Positions 32,701-44,336 of a stretch of 44,971 nt of DNA are shown here, piece by piece (position 1 is the first letter of the stretch; every line of letters begins with the position of its first letter). Source of the stretch: Acanthaster planci (lineage: Eukaryota; Echinodermata; Asteroidea; Valvatida; Acanthasteridae). Location of the stretch: positions 1,070,484 to 1,115,454 of the forward strand of contig NW_019091397.1 in assembly GCF_001949145.1 (NCBI RefSeq). Direction: 5' to 3'. A program made the position numbers and the translations under genes. Below the pieces are notes generated by a model that did not search any database, was not told the DNA's origin, and saw only the letters and a program-made list of their open reading frames with translations.

Positions 32701-35700
32701 CTTATAAGAATATTGCTTTTATCGGCAAAATGAATCGACCATAGGTTTTGAACAAGGACGATATATTTAATTTCATTAAAGTACATGATGGAAGCTGATA
32801 ATTTGAGTTGAAACTTCTGGAGTGTAGACTACACAATTGAAGGGGTGCGCATTACATCGATATATAGGCCTATACATGTATACAAATTGAGGTATGTTGG
32901 TTTATATCTGTTCTGTGCAAGACATATAGGCCAACGTATAAGCTATTTACAGTCCTTGCTAGGATAAAAAGTGCGTTATCTCCCTATCAGGACAAAATGT
33001 ACCAAATTGCTTTTGAAAATGACTACAGTAATGAAACTGACACACAAAGATTACTGGGACGTTGAGAATCTCACTTGTCGACGATCTTTGACCATTCATT
33101 TCACTTGCATATTCTTAACTGCACTCATATACAGACAGGTTCATTTTAATTTCAATAGGTATCCAAACATTTACAGAAAAAAAAGAATGTACAGGTAAAC
33201 GCATGTAATAGTGTTATGTCTTCCACTTCCCTCATCCCCTGCTGTGTCATCCCTTAAACGTATAACATTTTCGTTTCGGAAATTAATATGAAATCACTTT
33301 TACGGAGTTTACCTACACACATAAATGTAATTTTCCTGTAAAAACATTATGTTCTTTGTAACTTACTGGGCTTCTGCTTGAAGATACCGTTGTGTTGAAA
33401 ACATGCAAGAAAGGGGAAAACAAAGATAGCAGAATAAAGAGTAAGTGAAAATAACCCAAGCCTGGCTTTTAATGCAGTTTTGTAATATTTCTTTAGGACT
33501 AAAATAATCCTTCAAGTTTATTATGGAGGTAATTATATTTCTAAAATTTACCCTAAGCATTTTTTTATTTGTTTGGTTTTGTTTTTAGGCTACCCCCTCT
33601 CAGTGAATCAGCACTCAAAATAGAGTAAAATTTATCCAGACAAATAACCTAAGATTTTAGTCGAGTTTCCACTGCAGGTGGTTTCCCCAAAATATTTTGA
33701 CCATAATTTAGAATGACTTTCAATCTACATGCATATGTCTCAACGATTTCATCACTTAACAATGATGTTAGCTTAATCCTGGGCTTGTTGGGGGCTAAAA
33801 GAATGAAGCCACCTGAATTCGGTCTCTTGAACACCATATTTCGATTTAAAAATGTGTCATTACAGGTGTCCAAGGTGATTGAGCAATTATTTGTTGCAAT
33901 TTGGCAAGGACCTCTATTTATGAAAGTTCGGAAATCTGACGAACATTTGACGGAAACCTGATGAAACCTGACGAAATTCTCTACAAATTTCAGCTGAGTA
34001 AAGTCGACGTACACGTAAATTCCCTCTATATTGATCGTTTCAGATCTTTTTCCCACAGTGAAAAACGTTTATTTAAAATTGATTCGGAAGAATAGATTCT
34101 AACCTTTCCGTATTTATAAAAAGCTGAACTATTTTGTGTGAAAGTGAAAGACTTGGGGGTCCATTTTTTAAAACATACATTAACCTATCAGACAGGTGTT
34201 TACTCAAACAAACTGATTGTTGATCAGCGTCTTATCTCGTATTTTTCTTAAGCAACAAGCAACACAATATTTGAGAGGTACATGTACATTGTACCTTCGC
34301 CTTCACTTTGCTGGCACGCCATGGCAAGATTTCTTTGCTGAGAAAGACAGTGTTGGCTATGACAAAGCTTGGTCAGAGAAAATCTCAACTTAATTTCGAC
34401 CGCAGAGTTTAGGGTCTATACACATTCTCATCAAATAACATTCACACTCTGAACACGAAAACCCTGTCCCTAGTTTGAAACTCCATGTTGGGTGATTTAA
34501 AGCTTCGAGCACTTACACTTCAAAGTTTAAGTATTCAGAATACCGTATAGGCCTATGCTAATTTTTTTTTCGCTGTCGTGATCTACATGACATAGGATTT
34601 AAACAGTCATATGTAACTTTGAAAATATCACTTTCCAAAACTTGGACTTTTTCAGACCAGTCTAATATAGGTACAGAAGCGTATAAGGGCCACTTGCAAA
34701 AATTTTTTCGAATTACCATCTCACCGCGCCGCCCAGGCAAGTTATTATATCACTGCGGCGAGTTAAATCGTTGAATGTGTATCTCGCCGTGGCAAGTTTA
34801 AGATCTTGCCGCGGCGTGAAATTGAAATCCCGCCGCTTCATGTACACTGTACTTCATTAGTATCATAAATCTTATTTAGCGTGTCGTCGTACTCAGATTT
34901 ATAACCAGGGTGGGATCCAGTGAAATTGGGTTTCAGATTGCTTTATACAAAGCCTGATTCAACCAAGCTTGATTTCTAACACAAAAGAAAACAAAAGAAA
35001 TCTCTTTTAGGGGTATGACTTTTCATATCCGGAAATGGGGTAGACTACTTTGGCTCCCTGGTAGACCGCCTGTTGAAAGGATTACTGTGCCTTTTTCATT
35101 TATACTTTAAATAATCCTATTTACATAAGCACCGCGAGGGGGTGCCCTGAAAAAGAAAAGAAAGCAACCAAAGAAATAGAGGGAAAAAAAGAAAATCGAC
35201 CTCCCACAGTAAAATGTTATTGTTTTAACTAGACGGCTTGCCCCCCCCCGCAGAAAAAAATTCTGGCGACGCCTGTGCATATTTTGTGTATGTGTGTGTC
35301 TTACCATTTTATACCAAACCTCGATGTTGCTGTCAATCTTACACTTAAATCTGCTTTGATTTAGTAGATTTCCACAGGCAAAAAGAAAAATGGTGAAAGG
35401 GAAACAAACACACACTTTTTCATGAACTGGATTGAAATCCTCAGTCTATTTGATATCAGATCAACGCGTTCACTCGTCACAAACCATCCATACACTGCAG
35501 GGTGCTGGGAAGGGCAAATACGTAACATTCTTGTCGAGAACTTATTGGATGGAGCCTACATTAACATTGTTTAACTGTTTTGATCTTAATTTGAAAGTCT
35601 GCTGGCTTCTATTTGTCACTTGGAAAATATTGGAAGGCATTAAAACAGTCTACTTCTCATCTAAATGTGGAAATTCACCACAAAATAAGTTTCTTTTTGT

Positions 35701-36430
35701 GTGCGTGTCGGAAAAAACAAACTTTGTTGAAATGCAACATCCCCTTTTGCACCAGTTACCAATCTAAAACGAAATCTCACTGTATTTCACTCTAAAGATA
35801 CAGCTGAAAACGGCGCGCTGAATAAGACTTATTCTTAAGACTCTAGAATAAGACTTAACTCTTGAAATATTCGCTGCGGCGGGATATCAATTTGACGCCG
35901 CAACAAGATCCCGTCGCGGGCTCGCGGCGGGGTAGTAAATCGAATTTTGCAAAGGGAACTTATACGCTTTCGTAAATGAGGCCATGCACAAGGTGAAAAA
36001 TGGTGTCTGGTATATGAAATTCTTTTCCACCATCTTTACTTGAATAAGGGAAAAGTCATCCTACAGATAAAACTAGTAAATTTATAACCGAATCGATCTA
36101 TGTAAGAAGAATTATTTGTCGTATCCCTCTGCATATACTTTGGACTCTCTCCAGCTCCGCAGAATACAATTATCCTCCACTATTAATGATAATAATGACA
36201 TGGCAGAAAGTCTGACATTTAAAACGGTATGATGAATGTCATCAACACATATTGTTGATTTTAGGCTTGTTACTTTCTCTGTGCAGTTGTGTATTAAAGA
36301 GGAAAGTTGTTTCTTTATAACCGGCAGGGTTAATGGCATAATTAACCAACTTACCCGATGAGATGGAACACAGTAAAACTACAAAATATACAATCCAGCT
36401 TCCAGAAACTATCGAGTGCAAACATCCCAT
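26662..36430 (-). CDS. Small SEA-domain type I membrane protein (gene 3, 8 exons, complete)
   Basis: The eight minus-strand exons join with matching phases into 756 nt, that is 251 residues plus stop. Order: signal peptide (MGCLHSIVSGSW, then IVYFVVLLCSISS), a SEA domain with no other extracellular module, a hydrophobic helix (ITIAIICGLAALAIFVSSIY) and an 85-residue cytoplasmic tail rich in basic residues and tyrosines (YDKL, YEVP, YSFL). Four N-glycosylation sequons (NFT, NNT, NFT, NNT) lie outside the membrane. The position occupied by GSVVV in cleaving SEA domains reads GRIEV here, so I expect no self-cleavage. Its exon phases from SEA to the end equal those of gene 1, which points to common descent. 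The start was chosen because its context is A at -3, G at +4 and it opens the signal peptide. Function is unknown. Confidence 0.85.
27350..27481 (-). CDS. Gene 3 exon 7: cytoplasmic tail, first part
   Basis: 44 codons, phase 0-0, acceptor AATCAG, donor AAGA|GTAAGA. Begins CMNRKHEKIEK and contains a Ser-rich segment and a repeated INGG (QINGG, DINGG). Confidence 0.83.
27619..27798 (-). CDS. Gene 3 exon 6: SEA end and transmembrane helix
   Basis: 60 codons, phase 0-0, acceptor ATATAG, donor TCTT|GTAAGT. As in gene 1 exon 25, the helix finishes at the exon border. A single lumenal cysteine (YEC) lies before an NNT sequon. Confidence 0.88.
28493..28594 (-). CDS. Gene 3 exon 5: SEA domain, third part
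   Basis: 34 codons, phase 0-0, acceptor TCCTAG, donor GAGT|GTAAGT. Reads GRIEVNFTLNIDTTLKEKLQ. The Ser of the cleavage motif is Arg. Confidence 0.85.
30118..30178 (+). promoter_or_regulatory. Three CCAATCA boxes
   Basis: CCAATCA at 30118-30124, 30149-30155 and 30172-30178, spaced 31 and 23 bp. This resembles an NF-Y cluster but lies in a gene 3 intron without an obvious downstream exon on the + strand. It could belong to an inserted repeat. Confidence 0.35.
31084..31147 (-). CDS. Gene 3 exon 4: SEA domain, second part
   Basis: 64 nt, phase 2-0, acceptor CTGCAG, donor AACG|GTTAGT. Reads KLFTDVIDLFNFNNTEV. Same length and phases as gene 1 exon 23, and the same GTTAGT donor. Confidence 0.82.
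32440..32535 (+). repeat. 24-bp tandem repeat, four units
   Basis: Units start at 32440, 32464, 32488 and 32512 with consensus AATAAAACTTGAAGTG followed by AATCAATC; later units differ by a few bases. It lies 25 bp inside the intron from the donor of gene 3 exon 3. Confidence 0.9.
32561..32629 (-). CDS. Gene 3 exon 3: SEA domain, first part
   Basis: 69 nt, phase 2-2, acceptor ATTTCAG, donor AAAG|GTACGC. Reads TDVGFQFRNNFTAIS, with an NFT sequon. Confidence 0.82.
33367..33376 (-). CDS. Gene 3 exon 2: 10-nt microexon
   Basis: CAGAAGCCCA between TATCTTCAAG and GTAAGT, phase 1-2. It is the exact length class needed to join exon 1 to exon 3. The acceptor reads AAGCAG, a NAGNAG pair, so a 7-nt form (33367-33373) that drops one alanine is also possible. 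Confidence 0.68.
34674..35972. mobile_element. TA-flanked terminal-inverted-repeat element
   Basis: The left end begins CAGAAGCGTATAAGGGCCAC; the right end, read inverted, begins CGAAAGCGTATAAGTTCCC. Both continue through TTGCAAAA to GC-rich CCGCG-type sequence, giving imperfect inverted ends of 50 nt or more. TA dinucleotides flank both ends (34672-34673 and 35973-35974), as with Tc1/mariner-type insertion. No transposase frame is visible, so it is non-autonomous. It sits in the first intron of gene 3. Confidence 0.65.
36355..36430 (-). CDS. Gene 3 exon 1: start codon and signal peptide
   Basis: 76 coding nt from ATG at 36430, ending phase 1 at ATCGG|GTAAGT. A short polar start is followed by a hydrophobic core and small residues near the predicted cleavage point. 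Confidence 0.8.
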
Positions 36431-37147
36431 AATGCAGCCGTAACCAGACTCACATGTTGATCACAAAGACTGGAAGCCTTTTGCCGCCAAGTAAAATAGG
36501 TGAAACTCAGTCGCAACTTTGGCAAGAAGGTAAATATCTCCGTGCTTCGCAAGTTATACACTAAATGCAATACTATGTACACGGCGTGTGTACGTATGCA
36601 TGATCCGCAAAGCTATTCCATGTCGACCAAACGTGTTTTTCACAAAAGCGTTCAAGGTAAGGCTGCTATTGTGTAGAGTTGGCTCCATACGCCCTTTATT
36701 TTGCATGCATGACGGACTTTCCTTTGTGACTTTTCTTTGCATTCTTGTATGAGTGGGATGACTAACATAACAGGTCAAAAACACACCGCCTGCAACTACA
36801 GGCTAGGCAGGCCCACGCATAGCAACTACGTCACAGCTAAGTATTTTTAGACAAGTGCCACAGAACAGTAATCGTTCGAAGTTAAGCCTTGACAGACATA
36901 GCATGATGAAGGACTGATATGGAAGGTTTGTCAGCTTCAAGGCCTGAATTTACCATTATATAAAGCAAAACCTTTCAGATGTCCATTCTAACACAATAGC
37001 TGCTGGAATGCAGCTGCGATTTTAAGATTCAACCTATAGAATTACAGATTTGGAAAAGAAACCATTCAAACGTCAGCTAACATGCGGCAAGTACACGGAC
37101 AAGCGAAACAGACACATTTTCTGTTGAGTGGAAAGTAGATTTTTCTA

Positions 37148-37677
37148 CGGAAGCGTATAAGGGCCAGTTGAAATTTGTTTTGGATAAGTATCTTACCAAG
37201 GCGAGTTGCCGCGGCGTGAAATTGAAATCCTGCCGCTTCAAGTACTTCAGAAGTTTCATATATCCTATTTAGCGCGTGTTCGCCGCTCTTATGTATAATC
37301 AGGGTGGAATGCAGTAAAATTGGGTTTCAGATTGCTTTATACAAAGCTTAATTGATTCAACTATAAGCTTGATTTCCAAGACAAAAGAAAACAAAAGAAA
37401 TCTCTTTTGGGGTATAAATTTCCATATCCGGAAGTGAGATAGACGACTTTGACTCCCTGGTAGACTGCCTGTTGAAGGGATTACGATGCCTTTTCATTTA
37501 TACTCAAACAAATAATTTTACATAAACGCGGCGAGGGGGGCCCTGAAAAGAACGAAAACACACACACTTTGTGCGTTCACTCGTCACAAACCACCATACA
37601 TTGTAGGGCGCTGGGAAGGGCAAATACATAACGTATTTTTTGTCAAGAACTCATTGGATGGAGTCTATATCAACATC
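37148..37677. mobile_element. Second, truncated copy of the same element
   Basis: It begins CGGAAGCGTATAAGGGCCAG after a TA and follows the 34674-35972 copy in the same order to about 35570. It lacks the segment equivalent to roughly 35140-35450 and the right inverted end. The homology stops abruptly at both borders. It lies about 0.7 kb upstream of the gene 3 start codon. Confidence 0.7.
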
Positions 37678-39277
37678 TGAACACGGGTCAACACTTCCGG
37701 CTCGGTGCGCATGGCACATGTGCACTTCATACTATTTTGGAGATTAGGGCACTAAGTATCCTTAAAATGCTTTGAGGCATTTCAGCATTGCATTTTCAAA
37801 AGTAGTGTTTTTGATCTTCATTTTATACATTTAGACTGATGAAAGTCCGTCCGTAGTTTTAGGACACTTTGAAGCTACGATATTAGACTTCATATTTGGC
37901 TCAATTGGCTATGCTTTGATTTGCGTTTGTTGTGGAGAGTCATGGCCAATCCCCTGGGATTTAGGCCTACACCCCTGACATTGCAGCACACAATACATCC
38001 AGACCCCTTATTTACAATGTGAAGAGCGATTAATTTTACATATGTAGTCATGTCAACAAACTTTTATGGAATAGGCACCGTAGTCAGGCTGTTGCTGAAG
38101 GCTGGACAATTAACTTTTGATGATGGACCAGGAAATTTATCCAGCAAATTATCAACACGGAGAAAGACGATGTAAGGTGTAAGAGTCGGTTTCTGAGTAT
38201 TGAAAAGTGACTCATGAAGCCGTCCACTCGTTTCGTGAAACAAATTGTGAGTTTACGGTGCCGAAAGCACGCCTTACTGAGGGTTTCTCGGCCGTGCCTC
38301 GAGCTCGGAAGACATTTATGATTCTTATGATTTTTTTGAAATTTGAAGTGAAGCCAACATTTTGATTCATTGAAATAAGGCACAAATAAGGACAAAGATC
38401 TTACAAAAACCTAAATTTTGACCTTTTTAGTTAAAAACCACACCCATTTTTTGTGTACAAAATATTTCACAGTTTCCTCTGCAGTACACGTGTACATTCA
38501 AACAAAAGCACCCCACGTTAAATCGATTCTTCTTTGCTTTGCAGAGTCCGATGGAATCCAACTTGGTATCAAAATATTTCTTATGGCATCCTCTTCAAAA
38601 TAACTTCCAAAATAATAAGAAAAAAAATAAAAATATAGGGGCTGCATACAGAGCACAGGTTTTTGTTCCTGTGTGATATGCCTGAGTAGACCCTATACTG
38701 CTTCATCGTCACATAAATCTAAAATAACAAACATGTCCTCTGTGAGGGCGCTCCATGCAACCCCTCTATTGATTCTCTCTGTGGTAGACCCTGTTGGGTT
38801 GATGACAGACTGGCAGTTTGGCGAGATAAATCCCCCAAATACACAATTTCCCCGTTTTAATAGGGCATGATTTGGTAATAAAAGTATTTTACGGCAAGCA
38901 ACGGGCGGCCTAGGCGGTTTCCAGAGTCTGCTTTATCCGCACCATCATCCATTTTGCTGTCGTTCGTATGCCGCTCGTCACCCAACGCCCACTCAAGGCG
39001 CTGTAAAGGGCTAATCCGTTTCACAATTTTTTGTGAAGGAAAAAGTCACACGGGGTTACACTTTTAGACGTGTAAAACATATGCGAGCTGTAAGCACAGA
39101 AGCGCAAGCGGCTCAAATGTGATGATATCATCCTAACCCGCAGCTTATTTCTGTAAACATTAGCAAAATTTAATGATCAAATGAATTACCTAATAATGTT
39201 TCCAAAGGAAGTAATGACCTCGTGGTCACAGGTCGTAAAAAGTTGGCCAAAATGAGAGCTCAATACGGTTGGCCCTT

Positions 39278-39301
39278 CCCAGCGTCCTTGTGGACGCTGG
39301 G
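39278..39301. repeat. Perfect 10-bp hairpin
   Basis: CCCAGCGTCC, loop TTGT, GGACGCTGGG: a perfect GC-rich stem with a four-base loop in intergenic DNA. No T-run follows on either strand, so a terminator role is unlikely. Confidence 0.8.
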
Positions 39302-42300
39302 CGACAAGCTAACGGATTCGCATGCTTCTTGATGAATTTCCGGTTATGTTGACCCCATGATCGCTTTAATACGGCAGAGGGCAGTAAAGTAAAACGTGAT
39401 ACACACACAGTTGTTAATATTGTGGTATGTAGGCCTACACAAATTGAGGAGACTGGGAGTGGTTCCAGGCGGGTAACCATGTGGTCTGGGTACTAGCTCC
39501 AGCTCTTACAACCCAACCCATCACAATCCTGGGTATGTAGAAAACGTTCTGAGTCAGCTTGTTATTATGCTCAGTTATGCCGGCCTTGGTCAGGGACAGG
39601 CTTTGATCACAAACCTGGAGAAAGTTGTGATATGATTCGTTTGTTCAGACCTCCATCAGTGCATGTATCCCTTCCCAATGGTGCGGATCCAGGGAGTTGA
39701 GTGTCAGTCCCCCATTGCCCTTTCTTTTTTAATCCATTTATTTATTTATTTTTATTTTAGAGGCCATCTAAAGGTTGGAAGACCTCCTAAAGCATAAACC
39801 ACGTAGGGTTTCATTTTGTGTCCGCGGTTGAGGACAAACAAAGATATTGCGGGTGACTTCCACAACGGCGACAACTACAAAATGTAGCGCACCCCCCCCC
39901 AAATAATAAGTACTATACCCAGTACAAAAAAAATCCTGCATCCATTCCATCAGCAGTTGAAAAGAATCATGTTAGTCGGGACTTTGTTTTGCTTGTAGCG
40001 ATGCGAGATCGACGCGAACAATTCATAGTTTCAATTTCAAGCGCATCTCTGACCAGATGAATCTCCGTTGCTAGGAAAATTGCGCCCTCTCTTAGTCAGG
40101 CCTGGGGTTCCTAGGCTTATACTGACGACAAGGGCTGCCTGCGATACGTATTCCTGTTTAAGGTAGTTTGCTGCCAGAGCAAAAGCTCCCAGTGTAGTTT
40201 GAGCCAACAGTGGTATAGTTCACTCTCACGCCATGTTTCTTGTACTCAAATCAGACTTGAGCACGTTACGTTGGATACAATAACAAGACGCTAAACTAAC
40301 CCCCTTCTACCTCTGTCGTGTCATCTTGAGTATCTCAATACAATGTTCGAAAAGTATGGCGCGGGGCCTGGGCGCCACATTACACTGCTTCCAAAAACAG
40401 ATCTCGAAGAAGGATCTGTTATATCCCGTACAGGGGAACTTTGAAAAATATTTCTCGTTGAAATGAAATAAATAAATAAAATTAATAACTCACTTTGGAA
40501 ATATATATATGATGGCACCACAGGGCTTTAGTACATCAGAGTTAAGGCGCCTTTCCGTATGCGCGTCAACACCTGCCCCAGCGTTGCGTATCCGTCAAAA
40601 TCGCTCCTGGAGTGAAATTGACGACCGAAAGCAACGCACACGTATGAACGCATCGTGTACGCAGCGCACCCAAAAACACACATACAGAAAGACGCTAAAT
40701 AAGTATGTTCTGCAGTCGTCAGCGCAGGTCCATTTCCTACGCATTAAAATCAGGTAACCAGTACACAATCTACAACTGCTCAGTGAGTCGATGGCCCAAT
40801 TCAGAAATCATTTTTCTTGTAGGGTTATTAACGGGCAACCTGACGTAAAAGAACTATAAAATGCCAATGACAAACAACTAATTCTTTTTTTTAACTTTAT
40901 GTCAATTTGAAGCGGTTTTTCTATATGTACGTATATGGTGTAATCACCATGGTGGTATGGTAAAAACTGGCAGGCAATACGACAATTCCGTGTCCGAACT
41001 ATATCAAACATTCCGACCTTTAGTGGAAAATGGGCGTCACGTACCCGACATGATCCTGTTGTGAAGGTCCAGATCTGATATTGTTCGGGACCTCACGGCA
41101 ATGAATCATGCTGTAGTGGCAAAAATGATTCTGTGTTTTGATTTTTCAATCATCTTTGAAGGGCATGATTGTGAACCCACAAAGATTTTGGGGGGCAAAA
41201 TCATTTCTGTTTCTAAATTACCCACACATAAACAGTGGCAGTTATTAGTGTTAATCTTTCTTGAGGGCGATCCTAAGACAAGACAGCGTTCCAGAGACGA
41301 TGCGCTATTCCAGACATCCAACTCTAGGAGTGATCTACAGAACAATACGTGGTGCTGTGGTGGTGTGTTCCAAGTAACTTTACAACCATTAGTTGTAGAG
41401 GTTTGAATTTTGAATTTAGTTAGATCATGGTTATTTTTGTTTTAAGCTGTAATGTTGCTATACAGAATCTAAACTGGCGCTTTTTCAACACCAAAAACTG
41501 CATGCTTAAGCCATATCCTTGGGGAAAGGAGTCAGACAGAGGGTACGTTGTTCAATGGTTTACATTTATACACGCTCGCTGTTGTGCTTATTGACATAGA
41601 CATCGCCACCCTAGCAACAAAAGCTTTTAACCCTAAGTAACAATAATGCCATTGTGTCCATTTGTTAATTAACTTTCTGGACTTCCAAGTGTGTAACCGA
41701 ACAATGGTTCGGCACGAAAACGTTTAAGTTTACATTCTTAAAACGTCCTGGCAACAAAGTTATCATCACTGCACCTTCTTGCGTTCAAATGTGCAAATTT
41801 TGGAATCAGGAAACCGCGACTGTTTCGAAATTCACGTATATAGCTTCAACCGGGAAGCTATATATGTACATGACATATAACATGACATGTTTTCATTTGT
41901 CAATTTCTACGTCACTCTGCATTCCGTTAAAAGATTTGAGCTCACTCTGTTCTGTCAGCAAATTAGCGAGGTGGCTTGAAATCCACAACCAACTTCAAAG
42001 TTTTGGTAGACATCGGTATTTTCATGGAGTGCCCCTTATCATTGAAATCTGTGAGTTAATAATTCATCATAATCGATTCTGTCTCCGTGCGTATTTTAAT
42101 TCCATAACAAACAACTAGTTCTCGCAGATTTACTATAAATTATTGAGTGACTGGTTGATTCTGACCACAGTCTGTCGGTTGGACGACTCAGCAAGTTGAC
42201 GTACAGTGCTACACGTTGTGCCTGTAAGTAAATGGTATATACAATGTACATAAGTATATGAAGCCAATAAATTTTGTCAAAAAAGATATATTGGTTGATA

Positions 42301-42426
42301 TTCGGTTACCGATTAGGATCTAATACTAAGTAAATGTTTTAAGTAACACGGAAAAATGTCCAACTTTTAATGTTGGGTAAAAATATTAATGATAAAAACA
42401 GTCAAATTATACCAAATTTAAAGTTT

Positions 42427-42577
42427 ACCTTTTTCAATTGCACGGTTCGTTTTTCAAAGGGCAATAAAACTTTTGTAATTGCATCAAAGTTCATTTTTTT
42501 AAACGGCATGGTGCTTTTTCCGAACGGCGGAGTTCACCTTTCAACCTCTGTGACTCACTTTTCAACGGAGTGGTTAC
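42427..42577 (+). repeat. Degenerate 21-22-bp tandem repeat
   Basis: About seven units share a core near ACTTTTCAACGGAGTGGTTC. The last two are clearest (42536-42556, 42557-42577). One plus-strand frame is open across all units and gives seven residues per unit (FLNGMVL, FPNGGVH, HFSTEWL). The frame lacks a clear gene context. Confidence 0.65.
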
Positions 42578-43762
42578 TTTAAAAGACAACAATGGCCATT
42601 TCAAACGTTGTGATTTAACTTGTCAGAAGCCTTACCATGAGTTCTTAAATACTGCACTCCTCCCAGCTAATAGAACTGAAAGATTGTCTTCAGTTCTGCG
42701 TCAATAAGAAGGGGTGATGAGCATAATTCCCCTAAACAGACTTTCTCTCTTTTTCCTTATCATTTAAATTCCGAAGCGTCAACAACATCAGCGGCAATGG
42801 GTTGGTGTGATGTTAAACCCAAGAAAGCTATGTTGTTAAATGGCATTGCCAAGCAGTAATTGGTGGACAGTCTTTTTATCTACCAATTAAATCTACCAAT
42901 TGGTCAATTGACGGTTACATGAATTTGCATGCATGAGATTGGCTCTCTTATTAGAGTGACTGTAAGCCAATATCACACACACTGAACATGTTTTGAGCTG
43001 GAGTGAGTCACGCGTTTACTTTAAGACCCGGTATGTACTTTAGAGGCTGAGTAAGCCAGTTTTTTTAACGGCCTGGTCACTACAGAACAAAGTGCACAGA
43101 GTGTATACGGGGGGCCGGGTATGGCAACTTGAAAGGACAGCGATAAGGACAAACGCCTGCACTGCGCTAATTATTATGACCGTGTAGGCCTTTAGGGTGC
43201 ACCACTACAAATAACTTCCCATAGATAGCAATGATAAATCCCCACACTTCACAAATATTTAAAAAAACTTACAACTCTCAATGGTGTTCAGGCTGCACAG
43301 AAAAAAAAATGATGTTCCACATGTCCTCTTTAATTTTCCTTTCAATTTTCGGGGGGTTGACCAATGAATTTTTGAGAAATTTTCACTAGAAGCAGACCAC
43401 CCCTAAAATGAACAAAATGTCCCTGTCCAGAAAAGTAGCCATTTTGAAAAACCATCCCTCTGCAAAATGGCTCAAATAGTGCCACTTTCGGACCCGATTT
43501 CATCCAAATTGCTCAGAATTGAAAGCCCCGAGTCCGGCCCAGAGGTTCAGTCTCATATTTCTTCAATTCCATGGCTCTCAGGACCCTCTAATATAGAATA
43601 TTTTGAGGGTATAACCTTTATTAATTAATAAGCTCGGCGGACATTATTTCTGGCTTAAATACAAGGGTTTACCCTTATGCGCCAAACGCTCATATGAGGA
43701 GCCCACATGCATGACATGCGGCGTGTTAGTCGCCCCATGCTATAGGCAGACGATGCAGGCGT

Positions 43763-43918
43763 TTCACAATAGTGCGCCTTCAAGAGTTTGCAACGCGTTG
43801 CCCAATCACAAAATGCGCGAAAAATGTCGACTCAATGCGTGTTCTGAAAGGGTCGACAGATTTCGCGCGTTCTGATCGGCCAACGCATAGCAAACTCGAG
43901 GAGGTGTACTATTGTAAA
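43763..43918. mobile_element. Foldback (MITE-like) element, about 156 bp
   Basis: The left half begins TTCACAATAGTGCGCC and contains GAGTTTGC and GCGCGAAA. The right half is its imperfect reverse complement, ending ACTATTGTAAA. The arms are about 65 nt with roughly three quarters of positions matching and meet near a GTCGAC on each side. No coding capacity. Confidence 0.72.
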
Positions 43919-44054
43919 TAGCCCAAATTATTGCTTGGTCAGGAAAAAGAAGAACAAAGACAAACAAAAAAATTTCCTATTTTCTTCATCGACACTGAAC
44001 CCATACACCAATTCTTTCCGGAAGACCACATGGCAGCCTAGGCCTAGGCAATAT

Positions 44055-44145
44055 ACGCTGTGCCGAACTCAATTCAATTTTTAACGTTCGGTACGGCAAC
44101 AGTACAGCGTTTAGCGCCATTCAGCTCGGCAAATTGAATTCGGCA
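44055..44145. repeat. Small imperfect foldback
   Basis: TGCCGAACTCAATTCAATTT at 44061-44080 pairs with AAATTGAATTCGGCA at 44131-44145 after a short gap, and ACGCTGT at 44055-44061 pairs with ACAGCGT at 44104-44110. It could be another miniature element. Confidence 0.45.
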
Positions 44146-44306
44146 CGGCAAGCGATTTAATTCGAAAGGGTAAGCTGTGCTTTGTTCGATCCAAAATGGC
44201 AGTGGCACGACGTCAAGTCTTGTCCTTACTGAGTTGTGTTCTTGGAGTCAACCTCATTATTGCCAACATACGTTGTGGCCAAAACAGAGATGAATTTCTA
44301 TTTCTC

Positions 44307-44336
44307 TATCCGCTCCGAGCGGAACAAAAGAGGGCG
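44307..44336 (+). repeat. Short dispersed repeat, copy 2
   Basis: Second copy of the word at 16513-16543. Flanks outside the 30-31 nt do not match. Confidence 0.55.

Larger units (their letters stand above)
26785..36354 (-). other. Introns of gene 3 (summary)
   Basis: Seven introns of about 140 nt to 3.0 kb. The 28595-31083 intron holds a cluster of three CCAATCA boxes. The 31148-32560 intron holds a 24-bp tandem repeat next to its donor. The 33377-36354 intron holds a 1.3-kb inverted-repeat element. The rest shows nothing I recognise. Confidence 0.65.

Noticed and set aside
33649-34056. 135-residue minus-strand frame in a gene 3 intron
   Set aside because: Long for chance but with no recognised domain, no codon pattern and no splice-site support; gene 3 phases close without it.
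38084-38395. 103-residue minus-strand frame
   Set aside because: No domain, no splice partners and no composition shift; consistent with chance.
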